A stretch of 64,000 nt of DNA from Bacteroidota bacterium (GCA_016868815.1 VGFQ01000001.1:310001-374000), one strand, 5' to 3'; numbered from the stretch's first letter, positions 1-9,249 are shown. The notes: a model not told the origin generated them from the letters alone. Numbers and translations are program-made.

Positions 1-620
1 ACGACTACAGCGAGCTGGTTATCCGGCAGTTCATCCGCTTCGCCGGCATCCCCGTCGTCAGCCTCGAAAGTGCTACACTACACCCGCTGCAAAGCCTCAC
101 AGACCTCATCACCATACGGGAATGCATCGAAGCAAACCCGGCCCTCCAGACCCGCAAACCCAAAGTGGTACTCACCTGGGCCCCCCACGTGAAACCCCTG
201 CCACAATGCGTGGCCAACAGCTTCTCCCAGTGGGTGAACGCGTGGGGAGGCGCCGACTTCGTCATCACACACCCCGAAGACTACGAGCTGGATCAACGCT
301 TCACCCAAGATGCCCGCCTAACGCATAGACAGGTTGAAGCCCTGCAAGATGCAGACTTCGTCTATGTCAAAAACTGGAGTACCTACCGCGACTATGGCAA
401 GATCTACTGCAATGACCCCGGATGGATGCTCACCCACGAAAAACTCCAGGTGACAAGACAGGCCAAGGTCATGCACTGCCTGCCCGTTCGACGCAATGTG
501 GAGCTGAGCGATGAAGTGCTAGATGGCCCCCACAGCCTCGTCACCCGCCAGGCAGCCAACCGCGTATGGGCAGCCCAGGCAGTGCTCGCAGAAATCCTGG
601 AAAACCTGCAACACCCATGA
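1..620 (+). CDS. argF': N-succinyl-/N-acetylornithine carbamoyltransferase, C-terminal part (5' end outside window)
   Basis: The reading frame is open from base 3 and stops at 618-620, so only the C-terminal ~205 residues are present. The family moves a carbamoyl group from carbamoyl phosphate onto an N-acylated ornithine, giving N-acyl-citrulline in arginine synthesis. Visible signatures are HPLQSLTDLITI (the HPxQ carbamoyl-phosphate motif), LTWAPHVKPLPQCVANSF, and MHCLPVRRNVELSDEVLD (the HCLP motif). The WAPH..PLPQ stretch resembles the Bacteroides-type acylornithine enzyme rather than ordinary ArgF. The residue that separates succinyl- from acetyl-ornithine use lies upstream of the window, so the acyl group is inferred from phylum. 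The stop overlaps the argB start as ATGA. Confidence 0.9.
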   Translation, partial: DYSELVIRQFIRFAGIPVVSLESATLHPLQSLTDLITIRECIEANPALQTRKPKVVLTWAPHVKPLPQCVANSFSQWVNAWGGADFVITHPEDYELDQRFTQDARLTHRQVEALQDADFVYVKNWSTYRDYGKIYCNDPGWMLTHEKLQVTRQAKVMHCLPVRRNVELSDEVLDGPHSLVTRQAANRVWAAQAVLAEILENLQHP

Positions 621-1417
621 GCCTGCATAGGCCCGTCTACATCGTCAAAGTAGGCGGCAACATCATAGACGACGAACAGCGGCTGGAGGCCTTCCTCACC
701 ACCTTTGCCGCCATGCCCGGCGAGAAAGTGCTGGTCCACGGTGGAGGTAATCTCGCCACCCAGCTGGCAGTAGACCTAGGTATTACCCAGACCATGGTCG
801 ATGGCCGTAGGATCACCGACGCGGCCACCCTCCGCATCGTCACCATGGTCTATGCCGGCCTGATCAACAAGAGCATCATAGCATCGCTGCAGGCAAAAGA
901 ATGCCCATCGCTCGGCCTCTGCGGCGCTGATGCAGGCCTCATCCGGGCCCACAAAAGATCACATCCTACGCTGGACTACGGATACGTAGGTGATGTCGAC
1001 AAAGTAGATGCCAACCAGCTAGCACAGTGGCTGGATGCCGGGCTTACCATCGTCCTGGCACCCATCACGCACGACGGAAAGGGTACCCTGCTGAATACAA
1101 ATGCCGACACCATCGCCCAGGAAACGGCCCGCGCCATGGCGGTCCTCCGCCCCACGACCCTAGTCTACTGCTTTGATAAGCCTGGCGTGCTGATGGATGT
1201 AAAAGACAACCAATCGCGGATCCCACGATTGACGCCAGCCACATACGAGACCCTTCGCGCCGCCCACCGCATCTATGCAGGCATGATCCCCAAACTCGAC
1301 AATGCCTTTGGCGCGCTCCATGGCGGGGTGAAAAGGGTCGTGATCGGACAGGCAGAAGCCTTGCCCTCCCTGCTCACAGGAGAGGCCGGCACCACCCTTA
1401 TGCTAGAATCTGACTGA
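617..1417 (+). CDS. argB: N-acetylglutamate kinase family (acylglutamate kinase)
   Basis: A 266-residue amino-acid kinase that phosphorylates N-acylglutamate in the second step of arginine synthesis. The N-terminus reads YIVKVGGNIIDDE (phosphate-binding KxGG), followed by VHGGGNLATQL (substrate loop) and LNTNADTIAQETA near the nucleotide site. Length fits the family, which is about 260 residues. An upstream in-frame start at 566 exists but lies deep inside argF'; the ATG at 617, overlapping the argF' stop, gives the normal N-terminus. In Bacteroidota the natural substrate may be the succinyl rather than acetyl derivative; this is inferred from the ArgF' type, not visible here. Confidence 0.93.
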   Translation: MSLHRPVYIVKVGGNIIDDEQRLEAFLTTFAAMPGEKVLVHGGGNLATQLAVDLGITQTMVDGRRITDAATLRIVTMVYAGLINKSIIASLQAKECPSLGLCGADAGLIRAHKRSHPTLDYGYVGDVDKVDANQLAQWLDAGLTIVLAPITHDGKGTLLNTNADTIAQETARAMAVLRPTTLVYCFDKPGVLMDVKDNQSRIPRLTPATYETLRAAHRIYAGMIPKLDNAFGALHGGVKRVVIGQAEALPSLLTGEAGTTLMLESD

Positions 1418-1418
1418 C

Positions 1419-2084
1419 ATGCCCCCTCAGATACAAGCCGCCATCTTCGACATGGACGGCACCCTGGTCAACAACATGCACGTGCACCAGCAGGCCTGGA
1501 AAGTCTTCCTCGAACGCCACGGACTCGCCTTCGACGAAACGCACTACAAACGCCACAACAGCGGCACCATCACCGAGATCATCCCACGGTTCTTCCCCCA
1601 CGCCATAGAGCCGGTAGAAGCCCTCCGCCTGGGCATGGAAAAAGAACAGATCTACCGAGAACTCTATCGGGGGAAGGTCCAGCCAATCCCCGGACTGCTG
1701 CCCTTCCTCGACACCCTTAAAGCCGCTAGGATCCAGATCGCACTGGCAACGGCGGCAGACCACGGCAACATCGACTTCACCCTGGACGAGCTAGGGATAC
1801 GCGACCGTTTCGATGCGCTGGTCGGCTCGGAGGACGTCCAAAAAGGCAAGCCCCACCCAGATGTCTATCTTCGTGCAGCGGAAAAGTTAGGGAAAGCCCC
1901 CAGCCGCTGCCTGGCCTTCGAAGACGCGCCCGTCGGCATAGAGGCAGCCCTAGCGGCAGGCATGCAGGTTGTAGGACTGGCCACCACCCACCCTAGAGAA
2001 GAACTGAAGGCCTATCCATTGCAGGCCATCCTAGTCGACTTTCTGATAAAAGAACCGCTCACACTGCTGAATTACCCATTATGA
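1419..2084 (+). CDS. HAD-superfamily phosphatase, beta-phosphoglucomutase-like
   Basis: A 221-residue HAD hydrolase. Motif I is IFDMDGTLV at residues 9-17 with the nucleophile/acid aspartate pair D11 and D13. A helical cap follows, then a motif II region (ALATAADHGN) and the EDAPVGIEAALAAGM stretch typical of the phosphoglucomutase/phosphatase branch. It starts one base after the argB stop and its own stop overlaps the next start as ATGA, so it is embedded in the arginine operon and must be co-transcribed. No arginine step needs a phosphatase. A housekeeping or repair role, or an unrelated sugar phosphate substrate, is possible; the substrate cannot be read from sequence. Confidence 0.88.
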   Translation: MPPQIQAAIFDMDGTLVNNMHVHQQAWKVFLERHGLAFDETHYKRHNSGTITEIIPRFFPHAIEPVEALRLGMEKEQIYRELYRGKVQPIPGLLPFLDTLKAARIQIALATAADHGNIDFTLDELGIRDRFDALVGSEDVQKGKPHPDVYLRAAEKLGKAPSRCLAFEDAPVGIEAALAAGMQVVGLATTHPREELKAYPLQAILVDFLIKEPLTLLNYPL

Positions 2085-3202
2085 ACCACCTCGAGGCACT
2101 CACTATCAAAGCTGTCAGCCTCCTGAAGGAACTCGTCCGCACCCCCTCATTCAGCAGGGAGGAAGGCCCCACTGCAGACATCCTCGCCGCCTGGCTTACT
2201 ACAGAAGGCATACCTCATCACCGCTGCCTTCACAATGTCTTCGCCACAAACCTCCACTTTAACCCTACCCTGCCGACCCTGCTGCTAAACTCCCACCATG
2301 ATACAGTCAGGCCCACTAATGAATGGACGCTAGACCCCTTTCAGCCACTGGAGCAAGACGGACGACTGCACGGACTGGGCAGTAACGACGCCGGGGGACC
2401 GCTGGTGACACTGCTCTCCACCTTTCTTGCCTTCTACCCGCGCCAGGGACTTTCTCACAACCTCGTCGTCGCAGCCACCGCAGAAGAAGAAATATCCGGA
2501 ACTAACGGAATAGAGCATCTCCTCCAGGATCCCTCCTTCCTACAGTGCCTGCAAGGAAGCCCCATCACAGGAGCAATTGTGGGCGAGCCCACCCGTATGC
2601 AGATGGCCGTCTCAGAAATGGGACTCCTCGTTGTAGATGCCCTGGCCCTAGGCAAGGCCGGACATGCCGCCCGCAACGAAGGAGAGAATGCCCTCTACCG
2701 AGCCATGAAAGATATCCAATGGCTGCAGACGCAGCCCCTTGACAGACCCTCTGAGATGCTTTCCAAATGTCGGACAACGGTCACCGTGATGCATACCGAG
2801 AACAAGGCACACAACGTCGTACCCGACAAATGCGCCTTCATTGTGGACGTTCGCGTCAACGACCAATATACATTTGAAGAAGTGCTGCAGATCCTCCAGC
2901 AAGGCATGCAGAGCCAGCTCAAACCCCGTAGCTACCGAATGAAGCCGACCTCCATCTGCTCACAACATCCCCTAGTACAGGCAGGGCTGCAGCTCGGCCG
3001 GCACTGCTACGGGTCACCCACCACATCCGATAAAGCCCTCATGCCATTCCCTGCCCTTAAGATGGGACCCGGCGACTCGGCCCGCAGCCACACAGCCGAT
3101 GAATACATCCTCCCTGGGGAAATAGAAGAAGGCATATCCATCTTTTGCCAACTGCTAGAACGGGCCATGCAGGGCAGTGCCGGACCAAACAGCACCATAT
3201 GA
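2081..3202 (+). CDS. M20 metallopeptidase, ArgE-like N-acyl-citrulline/ornithine deacylase
   Basis: A 373-residue M20 amidohydrolase. Metal-site features are SHHDTV (H73, D75), SNDAGG (D103), the ATAEEE general-base/ligand stretch (E135-E136), GEPT (E169) and a C-terminal SHTADEYI histidine. With ArgF' upstream and ArgH downstream, the expected job is to remove the succinyl or acetyl group from N-acyl-citrulline, giving citrulline for ArgG/ArgH. This assignment rests on operon context and family; related M20 enzymes (DapE, carboxypeptidases) share the motifs. Start and stop both sit in 4-nt ATGA overlaps with the neighbouring genes. Confidence 0.88.
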   Translation: MNHLEALTIKAVSLLKELVRTPSFSREEGPTADILAAWLTTEGIPHHRCLHNVFATNLHFNPTLPTLLLNSHHDTVRPTNEWTLDPFQPLEQDGRLHGLGSNDAGGPLVTLLSTFLAFYPRQGLSHNLVVAATAEEEISGTNGIEHLLQDPSFLQCLQGSPITGAIVGEPTRMQMAVSEMGLLVVDALALGKAGHAARNEGENALYRAMKDIQWLQTQPLDRPSEMLSKCRTTVTVMHTENKAHNVVPDKCAFIVDVRVNDQYTFEEVLQILQQGMQSQLKPRSYRMKPTSICSQHPLVQAGLQLGRHCYGSPTTSDKALMPFPALKMGPGDSARSHTADEYILPGEIEEGISIFCQLLERAMQGSAGPNSTI

Positions 3203-4521
3203 AACTCTGGAACAAGGATGCCACGAAATACTCAGAAGCCGTCGAAGCCTTTACCGTCGGGCGCGACCGCGAGTTCGATCTGATGATGGCCCGGCACGAT
3301 GTGGAGGGCTCCATCGCACATGTCACCATGCTTGGGGAAGTCGGGCTGATGACCGCTCAAGAGGCTGCCGCCGCCATCAAAGGATTGCAAGACATCCGCA
3401 GAGAGATCACCGAAGGGCGCTTCCACATCGAAGAAGGCGTGGAAGATGTCCATTCCCAGGTCGAACTGCTGCTCACTCGTCAGATAGGCGATATCGGCAA
3501 GAAGATTCACAGCGGGCGGAGCCGGAACGACCAGGTAGCGGTCGACATCAAACTCTTCCTCAAAGAACGCATGGCAGCGATCCGGACAGAAGCACATGGG
3601 CTCTTCCACACACTGCTGGACAAAGGATGGGCCCACCGGGAGGTGGGACTGCCCGGCTATACCCACCTGCAGGTGGCCATGCCTTCGTCTGTCGGGCTCT
3701 GGCTGGGCGCCTACGCCGAAAGCCTGGTGGACGACCTCACCATGCTCTCTGCCGCCTATACAGTCACCGACAAGAACCCTCTCGGTAGCGGGGCAGGCTA
3801 CGGCTCTTCCTTCCCCCTAAACCGCAAGCGCACCACCGAACTGCTGGGCTTCACCACCCTGAACTGGAATGCAGCCTACGCACAGATGAGCCGCGGGAAG
3901 ACAGAGCGGCTCGTCGCCATGGCCTTGGCATGCCTCGGTTCCACCCTGGCTAGGCTTTCCATGGATGCCTGCCTCTACCTGGGGCAAGACCTTGGGTTCC
4001 TCGTATTCCCCCCTTCGCTGACCACCGGCAGCAGCCTCATGCCCCATAAAAAGAACCCCGATGTGTTTGAGATGATCCGGGGCAAGTGCAACCGCATTCA
4101 GTCGATCCCCAACGAACTCGCCCTCCTCTCCGCCAACCTGCCCTCCGGCTACCACCGAGAGATGCAGCTTACCAAAGAAATCCTCTTCCCCGCCTTTGAC
4201 GAACTGGCAGACAGCTTGCGGATGGCAGGCATGATGATACAGGCCATGGAAGTCAGGGCAGACATCCTCGCCGCCGAGAAATACCGGTATATCTTCAGCG
4301 TAGAAGCCGTCAACCAGCTGGTCAACCAGGGCATCCCGTTCCGGGAAGCCTACCGAAAAGTCGGCAATGAGATCGAAGCAGGTCATTTTCAATTCGACAC
4401 TGCCAAGCCACTGGGGCATACCCACGAAGGAAGCATCGGAAACCTCTGCTATGCGGAAATCCGGGCAGAGATGGACAACGTGATGGCCAGCTTCCCCGGA
4501 CTGACGACAAACCCCTCCTAA
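3199..4521 (+). CDS. argH: Argininosuccinate lyase
   Basis: A 440-residue fumarase/aspartase-superfamily enzyme that splits argininosuccinate into arginine and fumarate, the last step of the pathway. It carries HSGRSRNDQVAVDIKLF near residues 104-120, GYTHLQVAMPSS with the conserved TH at 155-156, and the family signature GSSLMPHKKNP at 277-287, whose serine belongs to the catalytic loop. The ATG at 3199 overlaps the preceding stop as ATGA; a longer in-frame start at 3145 would only re-read the upstream gene. This is the last gene of the operon in the window; argG, argC and argD must lie upstream or elsewhere. Confidence 0.95.
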   Translation: MKLWNKDATKYSEAVEAFTVGRDREFDLMMARHDVEGSIAHVTMLGEVGLMTAQEAAAAIKGLQDIRREITEGRFHIEEGVEDVHSQVELLLTRQIGDIGKKIHSGRSRNDQVAVDIKLFLKERMAAIRTEAHGLFHTLLDKGWAHREVGLPGYTHLQVAMPSSVGLWLGAYAESLVDDLTMLSAAYTVTDKNPLGSGAGYGSSFPLNRKRTTELLGFTTLNWNAAYAQMSRGKTERLVAMALACLGSTLARLSMDACLYLGQDLGFLVFPPSLTTGSSLMPHKKNPDVFEMIRGKCNRIQSIPNELALLSANLPSGYHREMQLTKEILFPAFDELADSLRMAGMMIQAMEVRADILAAEKYRYIFSVEAVNQLVNQGIPFREAYRKVGNEIEAGHFQFDTAKPLGHTHEGSIGNLCYAEIRAEMDNVMASFPGLTTNPS

Positions 4522-4888
4522 AGGCTCATCATATCCTCGAATCAAACGGCCCCGCAGCGGCTGACCCCGAACTTGTCCCCCGGAAAAGGGAGCTCGAGGG
4601 CATGAAGAGCAAAAAGAGGTTTGTAAGAACTAGGAGTGTCCAGCCCACCTGCAGGAATTGCCAGTACCTGGAAAATTTCATGGCCGTGCCGGCATACGAT
4701 GTACACTGGTCCATTCCATCCAAAATGGCAGGATGCTCGCTGATTCTTCACAGATGAGGATTCCAGAAAGGTTCGTAGGCTGTAGGGTAGTACAGACGGC
4801 AGCTGGCAGGGTGCAACCATTATTCTGTAACTTTGTTGAAGGTTTTAGCTACTACCAGCTCATAAGTCTCACCTGTAACGCTGCCCAT
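4522..4888. other. Intergenic region between argH and dxs
   Basis: 367 bases without a recognisable gene. A 92-codon open frame on the minus strand (4542-4820) shows no motif I recognise. The only supportable element is the -7-like box at 4828-4835. No clear argH terminator hairpin with a T-run is visible. Confidence 0.5.
4828..4835 (+). promoter_or_regulatory. Bacteroidota-type -7 box, candidate dxs promoter
   Basis: TAACTTTG matches the Bacteroidota sigma-A -7 consensus TAnnTTTG exactly, 53 bases before the dxs ATG. No good -33 TTTG is seen at the usual spacing, so this is a moderate call. Confidence 0.45.
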
Positions 4889-6826
4889 ATGGACATCCAA
4901 GCCGGCCCCCTCTTACAAAACATCCAGCTCCCCCAAGATCTAAGGGAACTGCAGCGAGATGCGCTGGGGCAGGTCTGTGATGAACTCCGACAACACATCA
5001 TCGACGTGGTAAGCATCCACGGCGGACATTTCGGGGCCAGTCTGGGCGTGGTCGAGTTGACCGTGGCGCTCCACTATGTCTTCAATACCCCCTACGATCA
5101 GCTCGTGTGGGACGTCGGACATCAGGCCTATGGACATAAGATCCTCACCGGCCGGCGCGAACGTTTCACTACCAACCGCAAATACCAGGGGCTGAGTGGA
5201 TTCCCGAAGCGCAGTGAGAGCGAATATGACACCTTTGGCGTCGGGCATTCCTCCACCTCCATCTCGGCGGCCCTCGGCATGGCCCTTGCGGCCAAGCACA
5301 AGGGAGAACACGACCGCAAGACCATCGCCGTTATTGGAGACGGAGCGATGACAGCCGGCATGGCCTTTGAGGCCATGAATCACGCCGGCGTCTCCGACAC
5401 GGACATCCTCATCATCCTCAACGACAACTGCATGAGCATAGACCCCAACGTTGGGGCGCTCAAGGAATACCTGACAGACATCTCCACCTCCCATACATAC
5501 AATCGGTTTAAAGACGACATCTGGAATGCGCTAGGTCGGCTGCCCGTCGGGAAGAACTTCACCCGCGACATGGCCAGCAAGCTGGAGCACAGCATCAAAG
5601 GCTTCATCAACAAAAGCAGTAACCTCTTCGAAGCCATGAAACTGCGCTACTTCGGACCCATCGACGGGCATAACATCAGCAATCTGGTGGATACCCTGCA
5701 AGACCTCAAAGACATCCACGGCCCGAAGATCCTGCACATTGTCACCACCAAAGGCAAGGGCTACTCGCTAGCCGAGAAAGACCAGACCAAATGGCATGCC
5801 CCCGGCTTGTTTGATAAAGTCACCGGAGAAATCTTAAAAAAACGTTTCGACACCCCCCAGCCACCTAAATACCAGGATGTCTTCGGCCATACTATCATTG
5901 AGCTGGCCGTGCAGAACGACCTAATTTTTGGCATTACACCGGCCATGCCTTCCGGCTCCTCCCTTAAATTCATGATGGACCAAATGCCACAACGGGCTAT
6001 CGACGTGGGCATCTGCGAACAGCATGCCGTCACCCTCAGCGCTGGTATGGCCACACAGGGCCTACGGGTATTTTGCAACATCTACTCTTCCTTCATGCAG
6101 CGGTCTTTCGACCAGGCCGTCCACGATGTGGCCATCCAAAAGCTGCCCGTCGTCTTCTGCCTCGACCGGGCCGGGCTCGTTGGTGAAGACGGACCCACCC
6201 ACCATGGGGCCTACGACATCGCCTACTTCCGCTGCATACCCAATATGATCATCAGCGCACCAATGAATGAAGCCGAGCTCAGAAACCTCATGTACACAGC
6301 TCAACTCGAATCGACGCAGCTCCCAATGGTCATACGCTACCCCCGGGGCGAGGGCGTCTTGCCGGAGTGGAAATCAGCCATGCAGGAAATCACCATCGGC
6401 ACTGGTCGACGGCTCAAGGAAGGGCGAGAGGCCGCCATCCTGAGTCTGGGCCATCCAGGCAACTTCGCCGCCGCTGCCATACGTGAACTCCGAACCGAAG
6501 GCATCGAAGTTGGCCATTACGACCTACGCTTCGCCAAACCCCTCGACAGCGCACTGCTCCATGAGGTCTTTGGCCGCTATACAAAGTTGGTTACAGTAGA
6601 AGATGGCACCGTCGTGGGCGGCTTCGGATCGGCCATCCTCGAATTCATGGCCACACATGGCTATCATGCCGACGTGCGCATTCTAGGCATCCCAGACCGG
6701 CTGGTCGAGCATGGCACCTTGAAGGAATTGCACCGTGAATGTGGCTATGACGCACAGGGAATCGCAGCAGCCGTGCGCAGCCTTCTAGGCCAGGACGTAC
6801 AAGTCACCGCCACCCTGGCGGGCTAG
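4889..6826 (+). CDS. dxs: 1-deoxy-D-xylulose-5-phosphate synthase
   Basis: A 645-residue thiamine-diphosphate enzyme that condenses pyruvate with glyceraldehyde 3-phosphate, the entry step of the MEP isoprenoid pathway. Visible are HGGHFGASLGVVELTVALH, VWDVGHQAYGHKILTGR, the thiamine-diphosphate motif GDGAMTAGMAFEAMNH running to N180, and DGPTHHGAYDIAYFRCIPN in the transketolase-like pyrimidine domain. The frame is open back to 4658, but the ATG at 4889 (MDIQAG) gives the normal start and length; the upstream portion has no family similarity. It ends tail to tail with scpA, overlapping by 4 bases. Confidence 0.95.
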   Translation: MDIQAGPLLQNIQLPQDLRELQRDALGQVCDELRQHIIDVVSIHGGHFGASLGVVELTVALHYVFNTPYDQLVWDVGHQAYGHKILTGRRERFTTNRKYQGLSGFPKRSESEYDTFGVGHSSTSISAALGMALAAKHKGEHDRKTIAVIGDGAMTAGMAFEAMNHAGVSDTDILIILNDNCMSIDPNVGALKEYLTDISTSHTYNRFKDDIWNALGRLPVGKNFTRDMASKLEHSIKGFINKSSNLFEAMKLRYFGPIDGHNISNLVDTLQDLKDIHGPKILHIVTTKGKGYSLAEKDQTKWHAPGLFDKVTGEILKKRFDTPQPPKYQDVFGHTIIELAVQNDLIFGITPAMPSGSSLKFMMDQMPQRAIDVGICEQHAVTLSAGMATQGLRVFCNIYSSFMQRSFDQAVHDVAIQKLPVVFCLDRAGLVGEDGPTHHGAYDIAYFRCIPNMIISAPMNEAELRNLMYTAQLESTQLPMVIRYPRGEGVLPEWKSAMQEITIGTGRRLKEGREAAILSLGHPGNFAAAAIRELRTEGIEVGHYDLRFAKPLDSALLHEVFGRYTKLVTVEDGTVVGGFGSAILEFMATHGYHADVRILGIPDRLVEHGTLKELHRECGYDAQGIAAAVRSLLGQDVQVTATLAG

Positions 6827-7617
6827 GCATTGGCCGGGGGCGTCTCCGCGAAGGCATCGGCCTCTTCCTCCCGGACTTCGTTCCACGAGATGATAAAATT
6901 ATTACGCCCTTCCCCCACTAGAATGGTCATCCAGCGCTGCTGCGCCAGCTCCAGGATCGTTAGGAAGAGAAAGATGGCATGTATCCTGTCATCACAGACT
7001 TCGAAGACCTTTTCAAAAGACATGTTCCGTTCTGTCTCCAGCGTCTGCAGCATGTAGGCCCGGACATCCTCCATCGTATGCCGGAAGCGGTATACCACAT
7101 GCTGCGGCTTATTGTTACGCTCGTGCATCCGCTGCATGACCCTCTCGAAGACCTTCATGAGGCGGAACAAGGTGATGCTCTGGATTTCCGAGCCTTCGGA
7201 GGCATCCTCCCCAATTTGGCTGAGCTCTTTGACCAAGTTGCCCCGCTTGACCATGAAAAGCCTTTCTGCCTCCATCAGGGCCAGCTGAGCAGAGGCCTCT
7301 TTAAAACGCTTATACTCTAGGATCTTATCGACCAGCTCCTGCCGTGGGTCGATCTCGTTGCCTTGGGCATCCTTCTCCTTGCGCGGCAGCAGCATTTTAG
7401 CCTTGATCCGCATCAGGGTCGACACAAACAGGATGAATTCACTGTTGAGCTCAATATTCTGCTCGCGCGACGAATGCATGTATTCCAGGAAATCAGCTGT
7501 GATTTGGGTGATAGGAATATTATAAATGTCCAGTTCGTCCCGCTCGATGAAGAATAGCAGGAGGTCGAAGGGACCTTCGAATTGGGGTAGCCGGATCTGG
7601 TAGGTCGATGTGTTCAC
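6823..7617 (-). CDS. scpA: Segregation and condensation protein A (kleisin)
   Basis: A 264-residue ScpA. In the family it bridges the SMC heads and works with ScpB in chromosome condensation. The N-terminus has the family hallmark LPQFEGPFDLLLFFIE, followed by IYNIPITQITADFLEYM and MRIKAKMLLPRK. The C-terminal winged-helix part includes FLTILELAQQRW. The start is GTG at 7617; no ATG is available in the right place. No scpB or smc lies in the window, so it is apparently a single-gene unit here, convergent with dxs. Confidence 0.92.
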   Translation of the reverse strand: MNTSTYQIRLPQFEGPFDLLLFFIERDELDIYNIPITQITADFLEYMHSSREQNIELNSEFILFVSTLMRIKAKMLLPRKEKDAQGNEIDPRQELVDKILEYKRFKEASAQLALMEAERLFMVKRGNLVKELSQIGEDASEGSEIQSITLFRLMKVFERVMQRMHERNNKPQHVVYRFRHTMEDVRAYMLQTLETERNMSFEKVFEVCDDRIHAIFLFLTILELAQQRWMTILVGEGRNNFIISWNEVREEEADAFAETPPANA

Positions 7618-7695
7618 ACAGTGAATTTAGGGGATACCAAAAATAGCCATTCACATCGAGAAGGAAGGTGCCGGTTATCCCCAGAAATATACTCC

Positions 7696-8604
7696 ATGCG
7701 CCCAGAAAGGCGCATCTTCGCGGCAAATGGCCTGACATTGAATAAGAAATTCCTAAATACACTTCTGTTTGTCTTGCTGAGCATCATCTGGGGCAGCTCC
7801 TTCAGGCTGATCAAAGTTGGCCTGACATCTCTGGACGCCTATCAGCTGGCCTCGCTGCGAATCCTCAGCGCAGGCTTGGTACTCCTGCCCTTCGGGTACC
7901 GTGCGATCCAGTCGGTATCCTCCGCGCAACGTCAATGGATAGCCCTTTCTGGTATCCTAGGCACCTTCTTTCCCGCCTATTTCTTCTGCATTGCTGAAAC
8001 AAGGATCGACAGCTCCCTGGCAGGCATCCTCAACGCCCTGACCCCCCTATTCACCCTGTCCATCGGCGTCGCACTATTCCGGCATCCGGCAGGTTGGAAG
8101 AAATGGGTGGGTGTTGCCATGGGCTTTGGTGGGCTGGCCATCCTGCTGTTTGCGGGCGCCGGCAAGGTCTCCCTCTCCAACCTATCCTTCGCGTCCTTTG
8201 TCTTGCTGGCTACCTGCTGCTATGGCCTGAATGTGAACCTGGTCAATCGACACCTGCAAGGTGTTGGCTCCCGGGACATCGCAGCCATCGCTTTTTCGGT
8301 CTTGATTCCTCCTGCTCTTCTTATCCTCTGGCAGACGGATTTCTTCTCGCTGTCCTGGAGCAGCCAGGGTTTCATGGTATCGGCTGCTGCGGGCGCCCTG
8401 CTTGGAGTGGTGGGCACGGCCTTTGCCTCTGTCTTGTTCTATGTCTTGCTGAAGCGGGCGGGACCACTCATGGCCTCTATGGTCACCTATGGCATACCCT
8501 TCGTAGCCATTTTCTGGGGATGGCTAGCCGGCGAAGGCATCAGCGCAGTACAGATCGGAGGCCTGATGGTGATCCTGGGCGGCGTCTATCTGGCGAGCGA
8601 ATAA
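7696..8604 (+). CDS. EamA/DMT-family transporter
   Basis: About 302 residues, nearly all hydrophobic, with two EamA repeats of roughly five membrane helices each. The N-terminal helix reads LLFVLLSIIWGSSFRLIKVG, with the WGSSF signature of the drug/metabolite transporter superfamily. It is probably an inner-membrane exporter of an amino acid or metabolite; the substrate cannot be inferred. The start is uncertain: the frame opens at a GTG at 7621, the ATG at 7696 is preferred, and a TTG at 7738 would also leave the first helix intact. It is divergent from scpA and convergent with frr, so probably monocistronic. Confidence 0.85.
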   Translation: MRPERRIFAANGLTLNKKFLNTLLFVLLSIIWGSSFRLIKVGLTSLDAYQLASLRILSAGLVLLPFGYRAIQSVSSAQRQWIALSGILGTFFPAYFFCIAETRIDSSLAGILNALTPLFTLSIGVALFRHPAGWKKWVGVAMGFGGLAILLFAGAGKVSLSNLSFASFVLLATCCYGLNVNLVNRHLQGVGSRDIAAIAFSVLIPPALLILWQTDFFSLSWSSQGFMVSAAAGALLGVVGTAFASVLFYVLLKRAGPLMASMVTYGIPFVAIFWGWLAGEGISAVQIGGLMVILGGVYLASE

Positions 8605-8620
8605 AAAGACTGGGAATAGA

Positions 8621-9184
8621 TCAGATCGACATGACCTCTTTCTCCTTGGCCTGGACGTGCTTTTCCACCTGTGCGATATGGGCATCGGTGAGCTTCTGGA
8701 CTTCGGCCTCGGCATCCACGGCCAGGTCTTCGCTTAGCCCGTCCTTCTTGAGTTTCTTGATCTGTTCAATGGCATCCCGTCGGATGTTGCGGATGGCGAT
8801 CCGGGAATGCTCTGCCTCCACGTGTACGCGCTTTACGATCTCTTTGCGCCGCTCTTCTGTCAGCGGAGGCAGAAAGATGCGGATCATCACGCCATCATTC
8901 TGGGGGGTCACGCCCAGGTTGGCTCCAATGATGGCACGCTCTATGGGTTGAATCATATTCTTCTCCCAGGGCTGAATGGTGATGGTACGTGAATCTGCCA
9001 CGGAGATGTTGCCTACCTGCTGGATCGGCGTGGGTGAGCCATAGTAGTCAACAACCAGGCCGTCGAACATCTGTGGAGTGGCCTTGCCGGCACGGATCTT
9101 CACCAACTCAGCCTCCAGGTGAGACATCGCCTTACGCATCGAATCCTCTGCCTGGGAGACGTACTTTCTCAATTCTTCAGACAT
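8621..9184 (-). CDS. frr: Ribosome recycling factor
   Basis: A 187-residue RRF, the standard length. With EF-G it splits the post-termination ribosome. Conserved stretches are VKIRAGKATPQMFDGLVVDY, IQPWEKNMIQPIERAI, and LPPLTEERRKEIVKRV. The ATG at 9184 (MSEELRKYV) is chosen over an upstream TTG at 9208, because a -7 promoter box lies at 9206-9213 and would overlap the longer start. The pyrH gene that often precedes frr is not adjacent. Confidence 0.95.
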   Translation of the reverse strand: MSEELRKYVSQAEDSMRKAMSHLEAELVKIRAGKATPQMFDGLVVDYYGSPTPIQQVGNISVADSRTITIQPWEKNMIQPIERAIIGANLGVTPQNDGVMIRIFLPPLTEERRKEIVKRVHVEAEHSRIAIRNIRRDAIEQIKKLKKDGLSEDLAVDAEAEVQKLTDAHIAQVEKHVQAKEKEVMSI

Positions 9185-9205
9185 CGCCAGTAGATTGGTA
9201 GATTG

Positions 9206-9213
9206 CAAAACTA
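9206..9213 (-). promoter_or_regulatory. -7 box of frr
   Basis: Read on the minus strand this is TAGTTTTG, an exact TAnnTTTG match, 21 bases upstream of the frr ATG. No -33 element at good spacing. Confidence 0.5.
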
Positions 9214-9249
9214 AAGAGGACAGCTGATATAGTCAGCCTGCCGCAACAG

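Noticed and set aside
4542..4820. A 92-codon minus-strand frame upstream of dxs
   Set aside because: No recognisable family, start context or neighbour support.
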